The translations under genes were made by a program, and so were the position numbers. Under the pieces are notes generated by a model. It was not told where the DNA came from and did no database searches. It saw nothing but the letters and a program-made list of their open reading frames with translations. Positions 30,786 through 42,300 of a stretch of DNA of 64,000 nt are shown in pieces. The stretch spans positions 508,001 to 572,000 of the forward strand of contig JAJOZX010002708.1 in NCBI GenBank assembly GCA_023014485.1. The letters are read 5' to 3'. The number at the start of each line of letters is the position of its first letter. Position 1 is the stretch's first letter. The stretch comes from Bathynomus jamesi. Its lineage: Eukaryota; Arthropoda; Malacostraca; Isopoda; Cirolanidae.

Positions 30786-32134
30786 CAGTGGCGGTTCCTC
30801 ATATGGGCAATATGGGCAGCCGCACAGGGCGGCATTTGTGGAGGGGCGGCATGAGCGCCTGCAAAAAAAAATAAAAATAAAAATAAGAATAAATAAATAA
30901 AGAAATAAATAAAAATAAAAAATAAAATAAAATAAATAATAAAAGATCAATAAATATATTTTTATTAATAAAAAACCATCTATTGCATTTTCCATAAACC
31001 TTCCCATAAAAGACCTAAACAATGCAAAATGCTTCCAGATTAATATTATTGGGAATAAAGGCCCATACTTTAACATATGTAATGTTATTTTTCTGGGTTT
31101 GGTTAAATAGTGAAATGTATATTATGAAGCATCTGATGAGCCCTTGATTGATGCTTTGAAGAAGCTGGAGGTGGACTTCAATGCAGTGGTTGATGCTGCA
31201 ACATCAGCCATTCAGGAAAGATTTTCCACGTTGGAAATTGTGGGAGAGAAGTTTGGAGTGCTGACACATTTCCAAAATCTCACATTTGAGGAGCTGACAG
31301 AACAATGTGTGAACCTTATTACTACACTACACTTTAAGGGACAATCTGACTTGGATGGCAGAGAGCTTGCACAGGAGCTGAAGAACTTGCCTGACTTGCC
31401 ATCAAAGACCATATCCTTGCTTGAACTGCTGACATTTATCCATGAAAGGGAGCTCTCTGAAATATATCCAAATTTGTGGACTGCTCTCAGAATTGGTCTT
31501 ACTCTTCCAGTCACTGTTGCTGAAGCAGAGAGGAGCTTTTCAAAGCTGAAGCTCATCAAATCCTACCTGAGGTCAACTATGTCACAGGAACGCCTTACCG
31601 GTCTGGCCATCATCAGTATAAATCATACAATTGCTGAGCAGATTTCATATGATGATTTAATTCATGACTTTGCATCAAGGAAGGTAAGAAGAGTCAGGCT
31701 TTAGATGGCAGTTGTGCTGTGGTGCAATTTATTTTGTTTCTTGTTCAAAGTGTAGCATAATAATTACCCTCTCTTAAGTGTCTTATTCTATTTATGTGAT
31801 AGAGCATTTGTACAATTTAGAAATTTGATTCTCTAGTTTATTTATGGCAGTTGTGCAATTTAATTTGTATTTTTCCTGTTCATAGTATCATAATTACATT
31901 CTCTTAAGTGAGTTATTCTATTTACGTGATGAAGGATTTGTAAAATTCAGAAATTTGAGTCTTTGTTTTGGTTCTGAAGTTCCAACAATTAGTCCAATAA
32001 AAAGTTATTTTGTGAAAGAGTTATGTCTGTCCTTTATTTTGGGGGGATTCGAATGTGTGTGTGTTAGCGAACAGGGGGGGGGGCGCTGAAGGTGAGGTTC
32101 GCCCAGGGCGTCATGTAAGCTAGGACCGCCACTG
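30786..32134 (+). mobile_element. hAT derivative with perfect 8 bp target duplication
   Basis: Ends are CAGTGGCGGTTCCTC and TAGGACCGCCACTG. CCAGCATG occurs at 30778-30785 and 32135-32142. The 1,349 bp element has lost the N-terminal and central transposase but keeps a 187-codon C-terminal frame. AT-rich A-tracts at 30865-30950 mark the deleted region. Confidence 0.95.
31144..31704 (+). CDS. C-terminal hAT transposase fragment (ZMYM1/ZNF862-like)
   Basis: The intact 187-codon frame contains LSEIYPNLWTALRIGLTLPV, TVAEAERSFSKLKLIKSYLR and STMSQERLTGLAIISINHT, the hAT C-terminal dimerisation region of ZMYM1/ZNF862-like transposases. An ATG-equivalent start is not obvious (the frame opens near 31125). 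The DDE core and zinc finger are deleted, yet no stop or frameshift has accumulated over 560 bp. This may simply reflect recent insertion. Confidence 0.8.
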   Translation: MIDALKKLEVDFNAVVDAATSAIQERFSTLEIVGEKFGVLTHFQNLTFEELTEQCVNLITTLHFKGQSDLDGRELAQELKNLPDLPSKTISLLELLTFIHERELSEIYPNLWTALRIGLTLPVTVAEAERSFSKLKLIKSYLRSTMSQERLTGLAIISINHTIAEQISYDDLIHDFASRKVRRVRL

Positions 32135-32321
32135 CCAGCATGTCCCTGTTCATAATCTCGCCGAAGACCGCTCTGTGGGTTTTGTGAACTATGAACTCTC
32201 GGTTCGTGGCACCGGGCAGTTTGCGGCAACATCATCTGTGTTAGCGAAGCGATAGAGTGCTGACCTGATAAGACACATTCAATAAGGTTAGATACGCGAA
32301 AAACACATCGGTCGGTTATGG

Positions 32322-33485
32322 TTACTCGAACTATTTACTGACGAGGCAAAGAGAGACATGGTTACTCACGACGAGGTAAAGAGAGTCATGGTTACTCTGA
32401 TTATTTACTGACGAGGTAAAGAGGGTCATGGTTACTCTGATTATTTACTGACGAGGCGAAGAGAGTCATGGTTACGCAAGACGAGGTAAAGAGAGTCATG
32501 GTTACTGAAAGTATTTACTGACGAGGCAAAGAGAGTCATGGTTACGCACGACGAGGTAAAGGGAGTCATGGTTACTGAAAGTATTTACTGACGAGGCAAA
32601 GAGAGTCATGGTTACGCAATACGAGGTAAAGAGAGTCATGGTTACTGAAAGTATTTACTGACGAGGGAAAGAGAGTCATGGTTACTCACGACGAGGTAAA
32701 GAGAGTCATGGTTACTCTCATTATTTACTGACGAGGTAAAAAGTCATGGTTACTCAAGACGAGGTAAAGAGAGTCATGGTTACTCTCATTATTTACTGAC
32801 GAGGTAAAGAGTCATGGTTACTCAAGACGAGGTAAAGAGAGTCATGGTTACTGAAAGTATTTACTGACGAGGCAAAGAGTCATGGTTACCCACGAGGTAA
32901 AGAGAGTTATGGTTACTCTGATTATTTACTGACGAGGTAAAGAGAGTCATGGTTACTGAAAGTATTTACTGACGAGGCAAAGAGAGTCATGGCTACTCAC
33001 GACGAGGTAAAGAGAGTCATGGTTACTCCGATTATTTACTGACGAGGCAAAGAGAGTCGCGGCTAATCATGCCGAGGTAAAGTCAAGGTAAAGAGAGTCA
33101 TGGTTACCGAAAGTATTTACTGACGAGGCAAAGAGAGTCGCGGCTACTCATGACGAGGTAAAGACAAGGTAAAGAGAGTCATTGTTACTGAAAGTATTTA
33201 CTGACGAGGCAAAGAGAGTCATGGTTACTCACGACGAGGTAAAGAGAGTTATGGTTACTGAAGGTATTTACTGAGGAGGCAAAGAGAGTCATGGTTACTC
33301 ACGACGAGGTAAAGAGAGTTATGGTTACTGAAGGTATTTACTGAGGAGGCAAAGAGAGTCATGGTTACTCACGACGAGGTAAAGAGAGTCATCGTTACTG
33401 AAAGTATTTACTGCCGAGGCAACGAGAGTCATGGTTAATCACGACGAGGTAAAGAGAGTCATGTTTACTGAAAGTATTTACCAGT
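32322..33485. repeat. Minisatellite of alternating about 30 and 40 bp half-units
   Basis: The repeat is GACGAGGTAAAGAGAGTCAT followed by GGTTACTGAAAGTATTTACT, alternating with a shorter form GACGAGGCAAAGAGAGTCAT then GGTTACTCAC. The composite unit is about 70 bp, and there are roughly sixteen composite units. Single-base changes and 2-10 bp deletions mark individual copies. Each unit holds AGGTAAAG, a splice-donor-like word. The array stops about 20 bp before the start codon at 33506. Confidence 0.9.
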
Positions 33486-33505
33486 GAATAAACATTCCCT
33501 CCGCC

Positions 33506-34178
33506 ATGAGTCAAGAACTTTACAGTTTACCAGATTTATATCAAGATGGTGACATTGTAGCGTTGTCCACAATTAATCTTTTTAACGCGGCTGACCGGGA
33601 TGGATTATTTCCAACGCAAACCGTTGATGATATTTGCAATGACGCTCCTTACGACCCGACGCAGTGGACTGCCGTAGAAATGTAAGTGCCTGTAATTTTA
33701 TTTTTTGTAGTCAATTATTCGCAAACTTGTTATTTATTTAATGTGCCTGTCATCTCATCACATTAAAAATGCTTCATTTAGGTATCCGCAATTATAGATT
33801 AGTTTGTAATTTTGCTAAAGTCCTGTTTTTGATTCATTAATTTTTTTATAGCAATCTTTTGCATGTTTTAAATAATTTTATAAATTCGAATGTTATTCGG
33901 AATTATCTCTTAAAGGAACTTCTCTGAGCGGTTCAAAGATACCTTCACATTGTAATATTCTTACTATATGTATACTCTGCATATGTTTTGGGTTTTTATT
34001 AAAAAAGATTCAGTATAAACTAATGAATTATTCTTTCTCCTTTAAGGTCCGATGAGGTTTGGACACGTGTTATACAATCTTTTCGTTTTGAAGAAACCCA
34101 TTTCATGGACCTGAATACGAAGGTAGAAGGTTTACCGAGCAGTCAGACCAACGATTGTCACATCATTAACGAAATAAT
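33506..34178 (+). CDS. Unrecognised spliced gene, first two exons
   Basis: ATG at 33506 sits in a strong context (CCGCCATGA). Exon 1 (33506-33681) reads SQELYSLPDLYQDGDIVALS, continues without stops and ends at a GTAAGT donor. Exon 2 (34047-34178) follows TTTCTCCTTTAAG, reads SDEVWTRVIQSFRFEETHFM and ends at another GTAAGT donor. Both introns are phase 2, so the frame is kept and the split ATG codon gives methionine. The 102 residues are acidic, with no membrane segment or known domain. Intron 2 continues beyond 34179 and contains the mariner at 34328; I could not find exon 3. I do not recognise the protein. The minisatellite directly upstream would lie in its promoter or 5' leader. Confidence 0.5.
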
Positions 34179-34327
34179 GTAAGTATTTCTTTATGTTTCG
34201 ATCTTGTTTTGGGGAAGACACAATGTATTTTCATCAATTTATTAAATGAAAGAAATAATGTTTTTAGTACAATAACCATCTTAAACTACAGAATATACAA
34301 ACTAACATTATTGGTTACAAATATATA

Positions 34328-35686
34328 CAGGGTGGGGCACGGGAACCAAGTGTTTTTGGAATAATCAGGAAAATGATATTTATTTTTGTAAAGAAAATAT
34401 ATTGGTAGAACAACATTCTTAAGAACATAGCATTTCATGTCATAATAATCATGTACCGAAAATTATATCTGGCATATGATGTCCTTGGCCGTCGACGCAT
34501 TGTTGAAGGCGTTTACGAAAATTGGCCTCCACTCTTCCCAGCAGGTCTCTGTTGATTTGGATGATTTGTTGACGGATCGCTTCCTTCAATGCATCTAATG
34601 TACGGGGCTTGTCCTCGTAGACACGTGACTTGAGGTACCCCCATAGAAAGAAGTCACATGTGGATAAGTCAGGGGACCGAGGGGGCCATGCAATGTCACC
34701 AAATCTCGAAATGAGATGGTTGGGAAACAGGGGGCGAAGAACAGCCATTGACGCTCTGGCGGTGTGTGGCGTGGCCCCATCTTGCTGAAACCACAAATGT
34801 CGACGAGCAATACGCCTTCTTCGTAACTCAGGGATGAAAAAGGTGTTCACCATCTCAATGTAACGCCCAGATGTTATGGTAACGGTAACCCCATTTTGTT
34901 CGAAGAAATAGGGACCGATGACGCCAAACTTTCCCCCGCGCACCAAACTGTAACCTTAGGGCTATGCAGCGGTTTTTCATGGAGTTGTCGCGGATTTTCA
35001 GCAGCCCAATACCGACAGTTTTGATTGTTGACGGCCCCATTAAGGTGGAAATGGGCTTCATCACTCATTACCACCATCATGTTTTCATTCTGCTCATAAA
35101 GTGCAAGCATTTCCTGTGCAAAATTCAGTCGTTGGGGGCAATCGTTTACATTCAATTCCTGCACCATCGCTAACTTGTATGGGTGAAAATGTAATTCTTC
35201 ATGCAAAATCCGTCTAACAGTACGATTGCTGATTCCGAGTGCAGCTGAATGTCTCCGAGCAGAGCGGCCTGGGCTTTGCAACATCGCTTGTCTGACCCTT
35301 TCAACGTTCTCTGGAGTACGCACAGTGCGTTGCGGCCCCTTCGGTTTTGTTTTCATTATTGAGCCTCCTGTTCGAAGATTGTTAACCCAACGTAAGATTG
35401 TGTCACGAGCGGGAACAGAGTCATTTCGATGAATGTTGAATCTGCGGCGAAACGCACGCTGAACTGCTGTCACTGACTCGCCACTCCTAACAAAATGATC
35501 ATACGCGAACATGCGGTGTTCTAACGTCCACTGCTCCATGATGGCACCTGAAAGATAAAGGTGAGTGTTAGTTAAAGTTAAATGCTATGAACCCAGGAAT
35601 GGAATGCTACCTACCGCACGCCCCTCCCATTCCTAATGGCCGATTACTAGCTATTCAAAAAACACTTGATTCCCGTGCCCCACCCT
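34328..35686 (-). mobile_element. DD41D-type mariner transposon, nearly intact
   Basis: The ends CAGGGTGGGGCACGGGAA (34328) and TTCCCGTGCCCCACCCT (to 35686) are inverted repeats that extend inward through CAAGTGTTTTTTGAATA-like sequence. TA flanks both sides. The 1,359 bp element carries one transposase gene on the minus strand with a single frame break. It is the best preserved autonomous-type element of the window and lies in the second intron of the gene at 33506. Confidence 0.9.
34449..35539 (-). pseudogene. DD41D mariner-type transposase with one frameshift
   Basis: It starts MEQWTLEHRMFAYDHF with an N-terminal helix-turn-helix (ESVTAVQRAFRRRFN) and a second one around SARRHSAALGISNRTVRRIL. 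The first catalytic aspartate is in VVMSDEAHFHLNG. The frame breaks just after SPKVTVWC (about 34935-34950) and resumes with GGKFGVIGPYFFE. The second aspartate is in WFQQDGATPHTA and the third in SPDLSTCDFFLWGYLK. Counting between QQD and TCD gives 41 residues, the DD41D (rosa-like) spacing. The C-terminus is complete. One base change in length would restore the reading frame, so it may be recently active or the break may be an assembly error. Confidence 0.85.
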
Positions 35687-35689
35687 ATA

Positions 35690-35999
35690 TGAGGGGTCGC
35701 GCGTCTTAAGGTGCCTTAGCGCCACCACAGGCGAAAACATGTTTTGATGGATATCACTATTTTCACCCTTCCTCTATCGCGTGGTTTGGGTTATAATGGC
35801 CTTACGACACTAGAAGTATGGTTGAAAACCTTATGAAGCGAACTACTTTTTTCACCTCTATCGCCAGCCAAAAGTTCACCCAAAGTTCGGCATAATAAGA
35901 AAATAAAAAAATAAAAAAAAATATATATAAAATATAAAAATCTATTCCAAAAACTCATCAACATCTTCATTAGCATACTTAGAACTCTAATTACAGCTT
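35690..35999. other. Spacer, nothing recognised
   Basis: There is an A-rich tract at 35898-35935. No gene or repeat structure is seen, and no convincing third exon of the gene at 33506. Confidence 0.4.
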
Positions 36000-37142
36000 T
36001 TAAGGATGAAATTGCATAACCTTAGTTTTTGTAACATTAAAAAGAGTATCATGTTTCTGCGAATACACTTCGCAGACATTTAGTAGCCGATCCAGACCTT
36101 TAACAGAGGGACTTATTAACACCATATCATCGCCATAAACTAAGTTATTTATCCTTGTGTTATCTATACAACATCCTACTGTTGCCTCATTAAGTGAAGC
36201 AATTAATCCGTCAATATACACATTAAACAGGATAGGGGAGAGCAAGGAGCCTTGTCTCACCCCACAAGAGGAGCCAAAACACTCGGATAGTACATTGCCC
36301 CACCTAACAGTGAAAGATTGGTAGGAATACCAAAATTTGAATAAATTTAATATGTACATGGGAACCTTCCTGTCTTCTAGTTTTGCAAATAAAATATTGT
36401 GGTTCACCCTATCATATGCATTACTTATATCAAGAAAACAGCTATAAATGGTTGAATTACTGTCAATGTATTTAGATATTGTTTCTTTAAGTACATAGAT
36501 ACACAGGTCAGTTGAGTGGGACCTTTTAAAACCAAACTGATTAGATGTTCATAGGAAATCATTTAATCGGAGTAACAAGAGTTTTTCTAGTAGTTTCGAG
36601 AAGCAGGAAGCGACAGCAATAGGTCTGTAATTATTGCTGGACAGAATGTTTCCGTACTTATTTTTGACCAGGGGCAAGATATATACCCTCATGAACTTTG
36701 CAGGGATATAGCTATGAGCAAGTATGGCTGATAGGAGCAATGATATATGCAGACATACTACGTCATTTGCATATTTTAAGTGCTCATTCGATAAGTCATC
36801 TACCCCTGACGCAGAACCAGTCTTTAACTCTTTAATTAACCTCTTTACTTCAGAAAATGATATCAAAATATTTTCCCTTGTCCCTCCCACAATCGTTTCG
36901 CTGCAATCTATCTTAAGATTATCCCTACTCACACTATTAAGAATGTTAGAGTAGTGGTTTTTCCACAGCTTTGCAATTTCATCCTCCCCCGACACCCCAT
37001 CGATTGTCGGAGGAGGACATTTTTGACACCCGTTTGATTCTTAACAAATTTCCAAAATTTGTTATCATCGTTATTTATGCGAGCTTCACAGACTTTTGAT
37101 GCTCGAATAGACTCTTCTTCCTGTTTACATCGCCTTATGGCC
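36000..37142 (-). pseudogene. Non-LTR retrotransposon reverse transcriptase, one internal stop
   Basis: The upstream part (36549-36995) has LKTGSASGVDDLSNEHLKYA and SSNNYRPIAVASCFSKLLEK, the fingers region. A TGA follows RLNDFL, after which the same frame continues FGFKRSHSTDLCIYVLKE and FLDISNAYDRVNHNILF. CGVRQGSLLSPILFNVYIDG and INNLVYGDDMVLIS give the palm; the catalytic motif is YGDD instead of YADD. Before 36995 a frameshift links to NNDDNKFWKFVKNQTG (to about 37090). The family differs from the Jockey copies above, and the clade is unresolved. A GC-rich minisatellite cuts off its 5' side at 37141. Confidence 0.85.
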
Positions 37143-37385
37143 GCTGGTCGGCTGAGCTCGTCGGCTGCTCGGCTGAGCTCGTCGGCTGAGTTCGGCGGCT
37201 GGTCGGCTGAGCTCGTCGGCGGCTCGGCGGCTGGCAGACTGGCTAGTCGGCTGAGCTCGGCGGCTCGTCGGCTGAGCTCGGCGGCTCGTCGGATGAGCTC
37301 GGCGGCTCGTCGGATGAGCTCGGCGGCTCGTCGGATGAGCTCGGCGGCTCGTCGGATGACTCGGCGGCTGGTCGGCTAGTCGGCA
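37141..37385. repeat. GC-rich 21 bp minisatellite
   Basis: The unit is close to GAGCTCGGCGGCTCGTCGGAT, with shorter variants such as GCTGGTCGGCTGAGCTCGTCG in the first half. The last four units are nearly identical. The base composition contrasts sharply with the AT-rich surroundings. An open frame across it (RRMSSAA repeats) is a by-product of the 21 bp period. Confidence 0.9.
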
Positions 37386-37420
37386 TTAAGTAAACGCGCG
37401 AAATTTGTAAAATACAAATA

Positions 37421-37422
37421 TA

Positions 37423-37491
<69 letters not shown>
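37421..37491. repeat. (TA)n(TG)n microsatellite
   Basis: About 20 TA units pass directly into about 16 TG units. Confidence 0.95.
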
Positions 37492-37493
<2 letters not shown>

Positions 37494-37550
37494 TTACAAT
37501 AGGTACGTGTGCAAATACACATCTAAATCAAGCAGGAACTGTACAGCATA

Positions 37551-39262
37551 TTAAAGAAGCAAATTCAATTTTCTCGAATGTTGTTTGGATGCCATTTTTT
37601 CAATTACATCCTCAGCTTTGGGCACTTTGCGACGGTGGATGTTCATCATGGCAAGACCCGATAACCTTCCTTCTGACATCGTAGTTCTCAAGTATGTTTT
37701 CAAGCGTCGCAAATAGCTAAAGCTACGCTCAGCCGATACAGAGGTCATTGGAAGTGTAAGTAGAATTCGAATTAAACAAAATATATTTGGGTAAAAGGCT
37801 CCAAGATTATCCATGCTTAGCACATGAGAACTAGTCTGTGGTATAGTTTCGTTATTCTCTGCAGCTCGCATCCACTTGTGGACCCATCTCTCGATCTCTC
37901 CGTTGAGATCGCTAATAGTTCCAGGCAGATCTTCAGAGTAAAAATTTGTAGTTTCAGCGACGCGATCGGAGGTATTCTTGTCAACATAACGAGGAATAAG
38001 AACCTGTAAGTGCAATGCAAGCTGTACGTGAGGGCCAAACCGCAACTGTAATTGTTGTATTAATCCATCGAGATACGGAACAAAGATGGTGATTCTGTAA
38101 TATTCAAAAGCATTATTAACAGACGGATTGTTTATGTGAACTTGCTTGCTGGTTTGACGGGGTGTTTTCAGGGGTTCTCCAAGTAGCCTTTCCGATTCCT
38201 CAAACACTTTTGAAGAGATTTCTTCGGCCTGCCTCCGAAAGGACAACAACTTATCAGTTTGACTATGGATCTCATTCGCACATGTAGTAATATCTAGGCT
38301 GGAATTCTGAAGTTGGGCTGAAATCGGTAATATGAAACTAGCAAAGTAACTAGCCACATACAAAGCCACAACAAATATGTGGGTATTCAGCGCAGCAAGC
38401 AACTGTGTGGCCTTAGATGATGCTGTGTTGTCTGACCAGGTGCTGATTTCTTCCAGAGTATTAAGTATAGCAGAATAGTACTCCTTAAAACGAATCATGC
38501 TATCGTGCCGCTCGATCCACCTAGTTTCACACATAGAAAGTAGAGATTTCATTTTGCTGGATGAAGAAGCCTCATCCTTGAATTGCCTTAAATGCTTGGA
38601 GCTTGATCGAATAAAATTGTAGTCTCTTTGATGGTGCCTATACAGTTATTGATTTCCTTTACCTTAGCAGCCTTGCTAACAACCAGATTGAGGACATGGC
38701 TGCTGCAATGCGTACAGACTGCTTTGTTGTACACCTCTCTGATACACGCCTGCACACCGTTAGTGTCTCCCTTCATTGCTGCACAGCCAGCATATGCCTA
38801 GCCTCTAAGAAAACTCAGATTTAGCCCATATGTTTTCAATTTTGACATAATCGTATCTGCCAAGCCTTTCCCAGTACCATCTACAACTTCTTCAAAGCCT
38901 AGGAATTCTTCATAAACATTTCCCTTATTATCGACAAACCGAACAAGAAGGGTGAATTGGTCCTTTATGGATGAGTCCGTTGTTCCATCTACGATAACTG
39001 TGAACATGGAAGCCTGTTTTGCATTTTGGACTATACTATTTCTCACCATAATGCCAACACACGAAATGATCTCGTTCTGAGTTTGCCAGCTTAGATAGGT
39101 GGCATTGCGGGGGCAGGTAACTAGATGATGCTTTAAAAGTGAATCACCCACATCAAGTCTCATTCGTAAAGATGCACGAAAATTTCCATTGTTTTCGAGT
39201 GGCGTATCGATAGACAGCGGACCAGAGTCGCGATGGCCACATAAAGGTAGCCCCTGCGTACC
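37551..39262 (-). pseudogene. hAT transposase, nearly complete, broken by a stop and a frameshift
   Basis: From 39262 down, the frame reads RDSGPLSIDTPLENNGNF and MRLDVGDSLLKHHLVTCPRN. FTVIVDGTTDSSIKDQFTLL contains the first catalytic aspartate. A stop at about 38798 interrupts LRG-AYAGCAAMKGDTNGVQA, the second aspartate region being altered. CTHCSSHVLNLVVSKAAKV carries the C-x-x-H motif. After a frameshift at 38550-38590 the long frame has CETRWIERHDSMIRF and the C-terminal dimerisation block LPMTSVSAERSFSYLRRLKT, LRTTMSEGRLSGLAMMNIH. It resembles the ZMYM1/52 kDa-repressor-like branch of hAT transposases. The N-terminal zinc finger and terminal repeats were not found. Confidence 0.85.
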
Positions 39263-39371
39263 GCAAAAAAATAACCGACTTTACTATAGGAACTAATCTT
39301 TTTCTATTTTTAATGAGAGCGACGCACCCCTTTCTAGCTTACGTGACGTCAAATAATAAAACTAAAACAAC
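39263..39371. other. Short spacer before transposon copy 2
   Basis: It may be the 5' flank of the hAT transposase. The pre-insertion target ATACTTAG begins at 39372. Confidence 0.4.
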
Positions 39372-39379
39372 ATACTTAG

Positions 39380-42300
39380 TAGGGTGTATCAATTTTGGGG
39401 GTGAAATGACTAAATTGAAAATCATGTGATTTGGTATCAATTTAATGTAATCATTTGGCATACAAAATAATATCCTTGCTTCAAAAACAATAAAAAATAA
39501 CTCCTACCTACATCAATTTTAATTCAAAAATTCCATTTTTCCGTAAATTCGTAACAAAATAACAAATGTGCGCAAACATCCTATCAACATTTAAAGTGGC
39601 AATAAGATATCATTCAGAGTCTTTATTTGAAAGTAACCAATGCAGTCATGTCCTTTTTGCTGCGGTTCCTTGACATCAGCATTCGGCTTGCTATTTGCGC
39701 TTTGATGTAGCCTTCTCGCCTCTCGTGACTGTAAACTTGACTAGCTGCTTCTGTGACCATTTTCACACATCTCTCCGCACTCTGAGTGCGAGAAGGCCAC
39801 TTTGGCACTTGCATTGGGGCCTCTTTAAGTTGTGTTAAATCTTTGTTTGTTATACATGTTGTCAGTGGTGGCTCCAAAACTTCCGAACTCAAGTTAACTA
39901 ATTCTGACAATTTCGTGGCATTGACGTTTATCGGAGGTACCTTCCTTGTCTGAACAGAGCAGTCTCCCAGCTGGTCATCATCTAGTGATGTTCTTCTAAG
40001 CTTTAGAATGATTTCCACAGCCTCAGTTCGCTCTTTGGTACATTGGCTGCAGAGTATTGCTTGCAAAACTGCCTCTGGCCTAGCATACCAAGCGGACCTT
40101 CTCACCACAGGTAACACGATGTCCACTACTACTTTCCTTTGGGTTCTCAGTAGCTGTAATTGAAACAAGATGTGGTTGGGCCCCTCCATCCACATTGGAT
40201 TAAGTTTTACATTGAACCAGTGAGGAAGATAAAACCCAATAATAAATTCAACAATCAACATCAAATTCGGTAGCATTTTGCCCTTTCAGTGCATGTTTGG
40301 AAACCCAAATCCTGCAGAAACGAATCGCTGTAGTTAACCAACGACTGTGACTTACGGGTTCAATCTCCAAGAGAGCCAGATTTTGAGGCAACTCTCCTGA
40401 TCTGATTGCTTGAACAATACGATAAGCGTAAGATTGATCCGTGCTGAGGTCTTTGATAACTTCTTCGACCTTTGGAAATTTTGTATTTATTTCTAATTCC
40501 GTTGCTTCATCTAGCATGTTGCCAAGGGGGCCTGACCACTTGTTGTTGTTCTTTGTAGGACCATCAAGTTCCTGGATGAGACGACGAAGAGGTAGTTCCC
40601 CTGTGTGCAAATCACATGCAATCCAAACAAGCCTTCTTCCAATTTTTTCTCTAAATGCGTCATAACACCGCCCTGCCATCATATTATTTGATCAGCAATT
40701 GCTTCTGCATGTTTCTTGCCTTCTACTTCTGCTTCAGGAACAAAGTGAAACAAATAGCGGCCACCAGTTCGGAACACACAGAGTAGTTTCTTCTTTGATG
40801 AGACCGGGAAACTTTCTGTCCATTCCCTCTACCTCTTGGAGAACTTTTGTTCATCTCTTCTTCCATCAAACAAAAGGCAAGAGAGACCTTCCTCCTTCAA
40901 ATCTTTTTCATGCTGATCAGATATTTCCTTCATTATTTTTTCTTGTGCTCTTCTTATCTTATCATGATCTATCACTAAGGATGTATCCTCTTGGCTGATG
41001 AGGCCTGCATCTATCCAAGCGGCAGTGGCAATCTCTGCAGTCTCTCGTAGCCCCGTATGGTGGCGAATACTGGCAAAGGAAATGTTTTGAGATGTCTTTA
41101 GTGTTGTATTTCATTCTCTTCGGCGAAGGTTCAGATGGCATTTTGGAGCTATCTTCTGATGTTGCTGCTTTCTGTTCATCTGAAGAGCTTTCAAAGAAGT
41201 GAGAAACCACTTGATAGAGCTCTTCATCTCTTTGGGTGGCTTCTTCACTCTTCTTTTTCTTCCTTTCTTCCCTCTCTCGGATTTTCTCTTTTTCTTGGGA
41301 ATAACAATCTGTTTTTTGGTTTCTGAATAATCTGCCGAACCAATCTACATACTTCCTTGACCTCCTGCCTTTGTTCTCTGCGCCTTTATGAAAGCCAGCT
41401 CCAAAACAGGGATCTTCTTCTCTCACGAGGACAGCGACAATCAATGTGAGGGTGAGGTTCTCTTCTGCATGAGGGAGAACAATTGGCTTCAGAACACAAC
41501 TACTATGGGACACTGGCAGTTAAAAATGTCAAGAAGAGTATCAAGTGTGTGCAGAAATTTATTTTTCTTTGCTAGTTTTCCTTTACCAAGTGATGTCTCA
41601 ACTGCTTTGTGCCACAGCTTTGTTAATTTTAGCTCAATAGTTCTATACTTATTGAGTACAGGTGGTTTGAATAACACATTAGCTTTTTTCCACTGATTGC
41701 AGAAGAAGGGGAATCATGTCCCCTTATGAGCTCTTTCTCTGTGTAGTTCCTTCTATCCTTGTATTTTGTTCACGATGGAGTAACCCTAGTCTCTGAGCAT
41801 GTCTCACACTGTTGGTAGTTCTGATACGGGAAGCTCCTTGCCTGTACCGACTAACAGGCTCAGTGGCATGACGACTGACCTCTTGTCTTCAATTTTGGCA
41901 TCTCTTAGGAATATCTGAAAAGAAAGAAAAACATTTAAGTATTTTATATCAATTACGATGTTTCAAAGTTAGTCATTCGATGTTCTAAAATTCAATAAAA
42001 AATATTTCATGGGATTACAACATAATTAGACAGAAGAATATGATAATAATAAATAATCGTAATAATCAATAATCCATACTTACAGTTAAACTGTAGTATT
42101 CGTCTAGTAGAATAACTATGAAGTAGGTACAAGAGCAATAACAGCAAACCACCGTCTATGACATCTAAGAGGCAACTGAGGACTGAGAGTGAGGGACAGT
42201 TCTATTCATGTTGTGACTTGTACATTGTACAACAACACTATGACCTTGAAAACACTCCATATGCGATCAGTGAGATAATTCTGTGACAGATGAATAGTTA

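Noticed and set aside
30447..31076. Minus-strand frame of 209 codons at the hAT left end
   Set aside because: Much of it translates an A-rich tract into Phe/Ile/Tyr runs and it spans an element boundary; it is antisense to known features.
32322..33485. CRISPR-like array
   Set aside because: Repeats are directly adjacent and no unique spacers exist; the context is eukaryotic. It is a minisatellite.
37059..37379. Plus-strand frame rich in RRMSSAA
   Set aside because: It results from translating a 21 bp tandem repeat; no start context or domain supports a protein.
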